A stretch of 5,454 bases of DNA. It comes from an uncultured Lachnospiraceae bacterium (GTDB lineage: Bacteria > Bacillota > Clostridia > Lachnospirales > Lachnospiraceae). Positions 1 through 5,454 of this stretch are shown here, one piece after another (positions within the stretch are counted from its first letter, which is position 1; each line of letters starts with the position of its first letter). The stretch covers positions 1 through 5,454 of the forward strand of contig CAMWXF010000149.1 of the NCBI GenBank assembly GCA_947178115.1. The letters are read 5' to 3'. Below the pieces are notes generated by a model, which worked only from the letters and a program-made list of their open reading frames with translations, searched no databases and was not told the origin of the DNA. The position numbers and the translations under genes were made by a program.

Positions 1-1454
1 TGCTTCCCTGCTTCTTCTATTCCCTGTCCGCGCCATAATACTGTTCCTAATTCCACTCCCAGCCGCTCTATCAGTGCCTGATCGTCCGAACCGAAATTCT
101 GCATCAGTGCAAACCCGATACTGCTGGCAAATCCGAGTAAAGTCACAATACCCATGATCGCCGCATTTTTCCGCTTCTCACCCAGTATGTTCTTGATACC
201 TAATGCAAGCGGCTGCGGCAGAGGACATTTAACAAGGGGCATAGGATTGCCGCGGAAATTATGGGTTTTGATTCCGTCACGGAGCGCTTCCAATATTTCT
301 ATCCTGCCATAGATCCTGCCGGAAAGCATAGTAACCAAAAGAACCACCACATTCACAAGCACAAATACCGACACTGCCGTAGAACCATCATAAGGCTGGT
401 TCCATCTAAGCCCAATAAGAGAAGACATAAGTGTTCCCACCGCCTTATTCAAAAGACCGCCCACAATCAACCCTAAACATGCTCCGGTCACCGACAGCAG
501 AAGCATTTCCGTACAGGTACTTCCCATTAACTGCCTCTTCGTATAACCGGAGGTCATAAGGATTCCCAAATTCTTCAGATTGCCGTCTATGAAATTCTTA
601 ATACTGCACCATGCAATGATCAGCGCGATACAGATCAGAATCACCGAGAAAACAAGCATAATACCCATACCGATGTTTGACAGAAACGACACACCTACTT
701 TCATCGTCTCGATATTGATCGCAAGATTCATATAGTCCGCAAGCTCCGGCACCTCCTGCGACAGCCTGCCCGACATCTCGGCATCAAAATCCCGAGAACT
801 GATCTTATCATCAACCTTAATCTTGTAGATATAGGTAATCATCTCTCGCACTTTCGACTCCGCATCAAGAATGTCCTTGTAACATTCTTGTGTAATATAA
901 CACCGGAATACACTGATATTAAGCGGCGTTGCAAACAACGGATCTTCCACAAATCCTCCCACTTCAAACTCATACTCCGTATCTCCCAGATCCAGATATA
1001 AATGATCTCCCTCGGCAATATTCTCTCCTGCCTTCATATAGTAGGGCAATAATATCGTCTGATATTTCTTGCGATCCTCGACATCCGGAATCTTACAAAC
1101 TTCTCCCGCTGTTTCAATTGGTTCGATCAGAAAGGCTGTCTCCTTCTCTTCCATGCCTTCCTTATGGTACTTTGCCGTCAGTTCCACACCTTCCGAATAT
1201 TCTATCTGCCTTACATTCTCCATACTGTTCAGAACCGATTTGATCTCCTCGGTCTCCGGACATGCCGAAGCGAAGAAAACATCCGCCGTATTCACCTCAT
1301 CGCATACAGTTTCGATCACCCGAGGTGTGCGCCTTAAAACCGAAATACTGATATATAAAAGCAGTGTGGAGAGCATGATCAAAATGATCAGCGTAATCAC
1401 ATCACTTTTCTTTTTTACAAGATTATTACGGGCAATAAATAACATTCTATACAT
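1..1454 (-). CDS. FtsX-family ABC transporter permease, C-terminus cut by window edge
   Basis: The membrane subunit of the exporter, translated by hand from the ATG at 1454. The frame is open for 484 codons to the window edge. The ATG lies 2 nt after the ATPase stop, with GGGGTGG 5 nt upstream, so translation is probably coupled. TM1 is at about 19-40. An extracytoplasmic domain of roughly 220 residues (about 42-262) follows, then TM2 at about 263-283, TM3 at about 315-335 and TM4 at about 360-378. TM2 to TM4 form an FtsX domain with the family-typical segment NLKNLGILMTSGYTKRQLM (292-310). A second unit begins near 416 (LALGIKNILGEKRKNAA) with another TM at about 433-450, which suggests the double-FtsX form, usually near 800 residues, so about 40% is missing. 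This layout, with the large domain after TM1, differs from BceB, whose large loop lies later in the protein. The extracytoplasmic domain has five cysteines (51, 65, 120, 185, 191). Exporter or mechanotransmission function is inferred from family. Confidence 0.92.
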   Translation of the reverse strand, partial: MYRMLFIARNNLVKKKSDVITLIILIMLSTLLLYISISVLRRTPRVIETVCDEVNTADVFFASACPETEEIKSVLNSMENVRQIEYSEGVELTAKYHKEGMEEKETAFLIEPIETAGEVCKIPDVEDRKKYQTILLPYYMKAGENIAEGDHLYLDLGDTEYEFEVGGFVEDPLFATPLNISVFRCYITQECYKDILDAESKVREMITYIYKIKVDDKISSRDFDAEMSGRLSQEVPELADYMNLAINIETMKVGVSFLSNIGMGIMLVFSVILICIALIIAWCSIKNFIDGNLKNLGILMTSGYTKRQLMGSTCTEMLLLSVTGACLGLIVGGLLNKAVGTLMSSLIGLRWNQPYDGSTAVSVFVLVNVVVLLVTMLSGRIYGRIEILEALRDGIKTHNFRGNPMPLVKCPLPQPLALGIKNILGEKRKNAAIMGIVTLLGFASSIGFALMQNFGSDDQALIERLGVELGTVLWRGQGIEEAGK

Positions 1455-1456
1455 AC

Positions 1457-2212
1457 TTACCACCCCATTTCCTGTAAAAAGTCACGGAGCATGTCATGCC
1501 GTTTCCTGTCTCCACTCCGGTATGTTCCGAGGTCAAGTTCTCCGGTAATGATGCCGTCTTTCAAATATAAAATACGATTTCCTCTTCTGGCAGACCGCAT
1601 ATCATGAGTTACCATGACGATGGTCTGTCCGTTCTCATGAAACTTCGTCATCACATCCAGCACATTCTCCGTATTACGGGAATTCAACGCTCCTGTAGGT
1701 TCGTCCGCAAACAATATCTGCGGTTCGTTGATCAGTCCACGCACGATCGCCACTCGCTGCGCCTCCCCGCCGGAAAGCTGTGTCGGGAACTTATGAAAAA
1801 CTTCCTCCGTCAATCCTACTGCCAGAAGAAGTTCTTTCGCCCGCTCCGCGATCCGTTTCCGGTTCTTACTTACAAGCAGTCCGCTCACCATAATATTGTC
1901 CAGCACATCCATGGTATCATTCAGATAATTCTGCTGAAAAACGAATCCGCAATGATTTCTGCGAAATACCGCCAGCTTGTCATTACTGTATTTAGAGATA
2001 TCTTCTCCCTCATACATAACCTGTCCCAGCGTCGGTCGGTCGATTCCGGACAGTGAATAGAGCATGGTACTCTTGCCGGAACCGGAACTGCCCATGACAA
2101 CCGCAAAGTCGCCTTCCCTGATTTCCAGATTAAGATTCCGCAGGACATGCTGCTGCACACTGCCGTTGGAAAAAGTTTTGCATAAATCTTTAGCCTGTAA
2201 AATTGTTTTCAT
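1457..2212 (-). CDS. ABC transporter ATP-binding protein, MacB/LolD type
   Basis: A 251-residue ATPase that should power the FtsX-type permease encoded 2 bp downstream. It has Walker A GSSGSGKST (41-49), the Q-loop at Gln93/Gln94, the signature LSGGEAQR (146-153), Walker B ILFADEP with catalytic Glu171, and the H-loop His203 in VTHD. The sequence EPTGALNS after Walker B is typical of the MacB/LolD/BceA group, whose members export or extract peptides, lipids or antibiotics rather than import nutrients. I chose the ATG at 2212 because GGGAGG lies 10 nt upstream and family similarity begins at MKTILQAKDL. Extending in frame to the ATG at 2338 would add 42 residues unlike the family and overlap the kinase gene. 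The 88-bp gap upstream holds a possible regulator-binding repeat and promoter. The type is certain; the substrate is unknown, with envelope-active peptides the most likely by context. Confidence 0.96.
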   Translation of the reverse strand: MKTILQAKDLCKTFSNGSVQQHVLRNLNLEIREGDFAVVMGSSGSGKSTMLYSLSGIDRPTLGQVMYEGEDISKYSNDKLAVFRRNHCGFVFQQNYLNDTMDVLDNIMVSGLLVSKNRKRIAERAKELLLAVGLTEEVFHKFPTQLSGGEAQRVAIVRGLINEPQILFADEPTGALNSRNTENVLDVMTKFHENGQTIVMVTHDMRSARRGNRILYLKDGIITGELDLGTYRSGDRKRHDMLRDFLQEMGW

Positions 2213-2222
2213 TTCATCATTA

Positions 2223-2228
2223 CCTCCC
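2223..2228 (-). promoter_or_regulatory. Ribosome binding site GGGAGG that fixes the ATPase start
   Basis: GGGAGG on the minus strand lies 10 nt before the ATG at 2212. It falls inside the reading frame of the longer possible start, which argues for the shorter 251-residue protein. Confidence 0.8.
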
Positions 2229-2239
2229 ATCTGCATACA

Positions 2240-2245
2240 AGTATA
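2240..2245 (-). promoter_or_regulatory. Possible -10 hexamer TATACT for the transporter genes
   Basis: TATACT on the minus strand matches the sigma-A -10 consensus at five of six bases. It would start a transcript near 2233, leaving a leader of about 20 nt that just includes the Shine-Dalgarno sequence. The hexamer 17 bp upstream is AAGATT, a poor -35, and there is no extended -10 TG. If real, the promoter would depend on an activator, which agrees with the direct repeat 37 bp upstream. The evidence is weak because such hexamers are common by chance. Confidence 0.25.
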
Positions 2246-2282
2246 GCGGGAGTCAGAGCAAAAATCTTTTCCCATTCCCTGT

Positions 2283-2303
2283 CTGTTTCTTAACTGTTTC
2301 TTA
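2283..2303 (-). promoter_or_regulatory. Candidate response-regulator box: tandem TAAGAAACAG
   Basis: On the minus strand TAAGAAACAG occurs twice without mismatch, at 2303-2294 and 2292-2283, separated by one T, giving an 11-bp period. The first copy begins with the stop codon of the kinase gene. OmpR/PhoB-family regulators bind as head-to-tail dimers to direct repeats spaced by about one helical turn, so position and geometry fit the regulator encoded in this operon. Binding itself is inference. A chance A-rich repeat is the alternative. Confidence 0.5.
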
Positions 2304-3566
2304 CACTTTATGTAAAAATAACTCCACCACAAATCCATCCTCGTTATAACATTCCAGCTCTCCGCCCATTTGTTTCATGAAATTATCGGCGAGATACAGT
2401 CCCAGGCCGGAGCCAGACTTTCCTTCCGTGTTGCTTCCTCTATAGAATTTCTCCTTAATTAAGGCAAGTTCTTCTTCCGCGATCCCCTGTCCAAAATCTC
2501 TGATTTTAATTATGATACCTTCTGTGCTTTCAATGAATCGCACCTTTACTTCCGTTCCTGCATATTTATAGGAATTATTTATAATGTTATCCAGCACCTG
2601 CTGCAATCTCAATTTATCAAAGTACAACAGACATTCCGGGATATCGTTTTCCAGCGTGATCTGTCCGTAATATTTGAAGTCATGAAACATCTCCGGAATG
2701 ATGCGCGAACTCTCCTCTACCGGTTCTACCTTAAGTACTTCCAATTCCTCCATCGTCGCATGAAACATATTGCCTACCAGATTGTCAATCATCTCCGCCT
2801 TACCTGCAATGACGCCGACCTTGCGAAGCGTATCTTCCTTCTGCTCTGTCACTTGCAGAACCTCGCAGGTTGCCTTGATGGTTGCCACCGGTGTTTTGAT
2901 ATCATGGGAAAGCTCTGCAATCAGCTCCTTCTTACTGATATTCGCCTGATACTCGCTTTCCCTCGCCCGTTTCAACTCTTGTCGCATCAAATCAAAACTC
3001 TCCGTAAATACACCGAAGAAATTGTTCTTGCGGATGGGTAGCGCCAGTTCCAGATTGCCTTTGGCCACCTGCGCCGCAAACTCCTGCAATATGTGAAACG
3101 GCCTGATGTAATTCAGATATAATATCAGCAATAACGCATATACTAAAAGCAAGAGAAGTATCCCGAATACAATCACTTCCCATTGCAACCTGACCCGCAG
3201 TATATTATAACGCTCCTGCTTCGTCTGCCAGACTGCCTTGCCTGTAAAAACACCTTCCAATGCGTCGCCCGTAAAATTATCATTTACATATAAATCCATG
3301 ATCATACTGTTATCCGTCATGTACTCATTCAATCTGCTCTGATAATCCGCATCCGCCGTGAAGAGCAGGCTGCACCCATGCCCTTTCTCAACCACTTCCC
3401 TCGCAGTCCCTTTTTCCAGCTCATTTTCTATCGCTCTAACTTCTCCGTTATACCAAACCATGTCCGGAATATACCGTTCACCATCTTTCTGCATCTGCGT
3501 GACCGTAATCATAATAAAAGCGAGAATACATATGGTAATTCCCGCCGTGATCTGTCTGATTTTCAT
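2301..3566 (-). CDS. Membrane sensor histidine kinase (HAMP, HisKA, HATPase)
   Basis: A 421-residue inner-membrane kinase that should phosphorylate the response regulator encoded 14 bp upstream. TM1 is at about 7-24 and TM2 at about 131-153, enclosing an extracytoplasmic region of roughly 105 residues with no domain I recognise. A HAMP-like linker (about 150-205) leads to HisKA with phospho-acceptor His221 in HDIKTP (221-226). The ATPase domain shows the N box around Asn327-Asn331, the G1 box DFGQG at 357-361 and the G2 box GSGLGL at 385-390. All catalytic motifs are intact. The ATG at 3566 follows a GGTGG Shine-Dalgarno with a 9-nt spacer. The size of the sensor region sets it apart from BceS-type kinases, which have almost no extracellular loop and rely on their transporter for sensing. 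This kinase could bind a ligand itself. Its stop codon is the first three bases of a direct repeat that continues into the gap before the ATPase gene. Confidence 0.96.
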   Translation of the reverse strand: MKIRQITAGITICILAFIMITVTQMQKDGERYIPDMVWYNGEVRAIENELEKGTAREVVEKGHGCSLLFTADADYQSRLNEYMTDNSMIMDLYVNDNFTGDALEGVFTGKAVWQTKQERYNILRVRLQWEVIVFGILLLLLVYALLLILYLNYIRPFHILQEFAAQVAKGNLELALPIRKNNFFGVFTESFDLMRQELKRARESEYQANISKKELIAELSHDIKTPVATIKATCEVLQVTEQKEDTLRKVGVIAGKAEMIDNLVGNMFHATMEELEVLKVEPVEESSRIIPEMFHDFKYYGQITLENDIPECLLYFDKLRLQQVLDNIINNSYKYAGTEVKVRFIESTEGIIIKIRDFGQGIAEEELALIKEKFYRGSNTEGKSGSGLGLYLADNFMKQMGGELECYNEDGFVVELFLHKV

Positions 3567-3580
3567 TTATGAATTCCACC

Positions 3581-4321
3581 TTATTTTTCTTTTATTTCCA
3601 ATATATAACCGGTTCCCCACACAGTCTTGATCAATTCCGGTTCGTTCGGATTCTCCTCCAGCTTCTCCCTCAGCCTGCGTATGTGAACATTCAGCGTGCC
3701 GTCACTATAGAAAGAATCTCCCCATACCGTCTCGAACAAAACATCCTTCGTCACAATCGTGCCACGATGATCAAACAGGCAGGAAAACAGCTTAAATTCT
3801 TTTGCCTTAAGCTGCACTTCCCGCTCGCCCACACTCACCCGCATGGTTGCCTCGTCCAGCCGGATCTTACCGCAACTCTTAATTTGACGCTCCCTGTATC
3901 CTTCATCCGGCTCTGTCTGTTCCTCTTTATTGGAATCTGTCCCCGCCATGATACTCGTGTTCACGCGTTTCAACACAGCCTTCACCTTCGCCAAAAGCAC
4001 GCTTAAGGTATACGGCTTCTTAATATAATCATCACCGCCGATGTTTAATGCCACCAATATATCTTCATCACTCTGTCTCGCACTGATAAAAAGAATCGGA
4101 ATGTTCGAAATATCCCTGATTTTCTTACACAGTTGAAACCCGCTTTCCTCCCGCAGGTTAATGTCTAACAAAATCAAGTCAAAACTGTGCGCATCCATCA
4201 TCTGCTCACATCCCTTAGACGTATCTGTCCAAACGGCGGACACATCAAATAAATTAAAATATTCACAGGTCATCTGTGCCAATTCTTTTTCATCATCTAC
4301 GATCAGGCAGTTATAGTGCAT
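3581..4321 (-). CDS. OmpR/PhoB-family response regulator
   Basis: A 246-residue cytoplasmic transcription factor, normal length for the family. The receiver domain (about 3-118) has the acidic pair Asp9/Asp10, phospho-acceptor Asp53 in LILLDINL, the switch Ser80 and the conserved Lys102 in YIKKPY. A long, charged linker (about 122-148, rich in Glu, Asp and Lys) leads to a winged-helix DNA-binding domain (about 150-243) with the typical recognition-helix segment GTLNVHIRRLREK and the C-terminal hairpin VWGTGYIL. The ATG at 4321 is preceded by GGGAG with a 7-nt spacer, which supports this start. The histidine kinase follows after 14 bp, so the two are very probably co-transcribed and form a cognate pair. 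The likely target is the ABC transporter operon downstream, where a direct repeat fits this family's binding mode (inference). The class is certain; the regulon and any gene symbol cannot be decided from sequence. Confidence 0.96.
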   Translation of the reverse strand: MHYNCLIVDDEKELAQMTCEYFNLFDVSAVWTDTSKGCEQMMDAHSFDLILLDINLREESGFQLCKKIRDISNIPILFISARQSDEDILVALNIGGDDYIKKPYTLSVLLAKVKAVLKRVNTSIMAGTDSNKEEQTEPDEGYRERQIKSCGKIRLDEATMRVSVGEREVQLKAKEFKLFSCLFDHRGTIVTKDVLFETVWGDSFYSDGTLNVHIRRLREKLEENPNEPELIKTVWGTGYILEIKEK

Positions 4322-4376
4322 TTACTTTCTCCCAAAACAGGTTATTTTGCTGCTTATTACGGTTGCAGCGATGCTG
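4322..4376 (-). other. 55-bp gap between cyclase and response regulator, no clear terminator
   Basis: The gap holds the regulator's GGGAG ribosome binding site (4333-4329) and a very small inverted repeat, CAGC-ATC-GCTG (4376-4366), just after the cyclase stop. The repeat has only four base pairs and no following T-run, so it is not an intrinsic terminator. I see no convincing -35/-10 pair. Read-through from the cyclase gene is therefore possible, but a promoter inside the cyclase coding region cannot be excluded. Confidence 0.5.
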
Positions 4377-5454
4377 TTATCTTTTTCTCTCCTTCTCACG
4401 GTACATAAGAGCATCTGCCTCTCCTAACAGTCTGTCAAAAGCCGCCTTGCCCTCAGACGAATGTGCCGCACCGACACTTGCGGATATCTCACGGAAATTC
4501 TCTTCTTTCGCGTAAGCCTGATCAACCTGTTCTTCAATCCTCTTTCTTATCTCTTCGATCTCCTGTTCCGTACGTTCTCCGGTCATAACGATCAGGAATT
4601 CATCTCCGCCGGTTCTTGCAATCAAAGCTTCCGGCATACTGTTTCGAAGCACATCGGCTGTAAGAACGAGAACCCGGTCTCCTTCCTGATGTCCATAAGT
4701 ATCATTGATGCTTTTAAATTTATTCAGATCAATACCGAATATCGTCAGAGGTCCCTCATCCATCTGATCGATATACTCATATACGTATCTTCTGTTATAG
4801 AGTCCTGTCAGGAAATCCGTATTCGCATTTTTAATGATCATCTGCTCATATATCCGTTCCTGCGTTACATCAATGGCAACACCGCTCGTCCCCATAACGC
4901 TCCCATCTAAATCAAACAGCGGAGCCTTATAGGTCTTTAACTGTCTCATGCTGTCACCAATCTTAACATTCTCATCAAAAACACAGGTCTGTCTCTTTTC
5001 CATGACCTCATATTCCGACTCCATACAGATAAATTCTCCCTTGGCGTACTCCTCCGGATCAATATCCCAGATATAGTAATGTCCACGTCCCTCTATCTGT
5101 TCCATGGTCTTGTTGACAGCCTTACAGAAGTAGTCGTTTACCTTCATATGGGCGCCTTCTTTATCCTTAAACCAGACCAGGTGCGGAACACTGTTAATCA
5201 TGGAATCCAAATAATTTCTGTTCTGCCAGAAGTCCTTACTCATCTTATAGTTCTGCTGCCATTTACCGAACCGGAACCGCAACTCTTCATCGGAAAGCGG
5301 CAGCATCCATATATCAGTCACATCCAAAGACAGTTGCCTGTCCGCTGTCTCCGTATTCTTTGTATTCTTCTGTGCCACGAGCGTATGAATCTGCTCTTTT
5401 TGTGCAAGCAGAATCAGCTCTGCTTCTTTTCTCTTATGAGCAGACAGAACGTTA
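4377..5454 (-). CDS. PAS-GGDEF diguanylate cyclase, N-terminus cut by window edge
   Basis: This protein is predicted to make c-di-GMP from two GTP, with a PAS domain as sensory input. The frame is open to the window edge and 25 further codons precede the GTG at 5378. That GTG has no Shine-Dalgarno sequence, so it is probably internal and the gene is partial. Counting from that GTG, a PAS domain spans about 54-175 and leads through a short helix (TQERIYEQ) into the GGDEF domain, about 184-333. The domain has the DFLTGLYNRR opening at 188-197, metal-binding Asp217 in IDLNKF, the NDTYGH..GD substrate-pocket residues at 225-234, and an intact GGDEF at 257-261. The four residues where the RxxD inhibitory site should sit read MPEA, so product inhibition through that site is not expected. 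The unseen N-terminus may hold another sensory or receiver-like domain (inference). It lies 55 bp upstream of the response regulator on the same strand. The family call is firm; signal and targets are unknown. Confidence 0.93.
   Translation of the reverse strand, partial: NVLSAHKRKEAELILLAQKEQIHTLVAQKNTKNTETADRQLSLDVTDIWMLPLSDEELRFRFGKWQQNYKMSKDFWQNRNYLDSMINSVPHLVWFKDKEGAHMKVNDYFCKAVNKTMEQIEGRGHYYIWDIDPEEYAKGEFICMESEYEVMEKRQTCVFDENVKIGDSMRQLKTYKAPLFDLDGSVMGTSGVAIDVTQERIYEQMIIKNANTDFLTGLYNRRYVYEYIDQMDEGPLTIFGIDLNKFKSINDTYGHQEGDRVLVLTADVLRNSMPEALIARTGGDEFLIVMTGERTEQEIEEIRKRIEEQVDQAYAKEENFREISASVGAAHSSEGKAAFDRLLGEADALMYREKERKR

Noticed and set aside
929..1548. Plus-strand open frames opposite the permease (929-1243 and 1069-1548)
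   Set aside because: They are antisense to a well-supported FtsX permease frame, show no recognisable domain, and look like shadow frames.
1604..2056. Plus-strand 150-residue open frame opposite the ABC ATPase
   Set aside because: It lies wholly antisense to conserved ATPase motifs and has no family-like sequence of its own.
2213..2338. In-frame N-terminal extension of the ABC ATPase back to an ATG at 2338
   Set aside because: The extra 42 residues do not resemble the family and overlap the kinase gene. The ribosome binding site GGGAGG lies inside the extension, right before the ATG at 2212.
4347..4356. TAAGCAGCAA upstream of the response regulator, a 7-of-10 match to the candidate operator unit
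   Set aside because: No second copy lies 11 bp to either side, and a single 7/10 match in A-rich DNA is expected by chance. Autoregulation is not supported by this alone.
4366..4376. Small inverted repeat CAGC-ATC-GCTG after the cyclase stop, considered as a terminator
   Set aside because: The stem has only four base pairs and no T-run follows, so it cannot be supported as an intrinsic terminator.
4461..4910. Plus-strand 149-residue open frame opposite the GGDEF domain
   Set aside because: It is antisense to the GGDEF catalytic region, with no recognisable motif.
1..5454. Mobile elements, CRISPR arrays, tRNA or rRNA genes, novel defence system
   Set aside because: No transposase, integrase, terminal inverted repeats, spaced repeat array or structured RNA signature was seen. 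The window is almost filled by five recognisable signalling and transport genes.

Overview
The window looks like Firmicutes chromosome, most likely a gut-type Clostridia/Lachnospiraceae genome. The grounds are moderate GC, AGGAGG-type Shine-Dalgarno sequences, and a PAS-GGDEF protein with the wording I associate with Lachnospiraceae; the assignment is inference from sequence style. Every convincing gene is on the minus strand and coding is dense, so the order of transcription runs from high to low coordinates.

Layout in transcription order: (1) 5454-4377, the C-terminal 358 residues of a PAS-GGDEF diguanylate cyclase whose start lies outside the window; (2) 4321-3581, an OmpR/PhoB-family response regulator; (3) 3566-2301, a two-TM sensor histidine kinase with a roughly 105-residue extracytoplasmic sensor region; (4) 2212-1457, a MacB/LolD-type ABC ATPase; (5) 1454-1, the N-terminal 484 residues of an FtsX-type ABC permease that runs off the window. 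Gaps are 55 bp (cyclase to regulator), 14 bp (regulator to kinase), 88 bp (kinase to ATPase) and 2 bp (ATPase to permease).

Genes 2-5 form a classic Firmicutes module: a two-component system next to the ABC exporter it is presumed to control, the arrangement used in many antimicrobial-peptide or cell-envelope stress detoxification loci. The substrate cannot be read from this sequence. The 88-bp gap before the ATPase is the only sizeable gap inside the module. It carries a perfect 10-bp direct repeat (TAAGAAACAG) with an 11-bp period, starting on the kinase stop codon, followed by a TATACT -10-like hexamer with no recognisable -35. This is what an operator for the neighbouring OmpR-family regulator would look like, and would let the transporter be induced separately from its sensor genes.

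The cyclase upstream has an intact GGDEF active site but no RxxD inhibitory site at the usual position. No terminator is visible between it and the regulator, so read-through and a functional link are possible but unproven. I saw no RNA genes, insertion sequences, CRISPR arrays or clear intrinsic terminators. Apart from the candidate operator and the cyclase linkage, this looks like a well-known type of locus.
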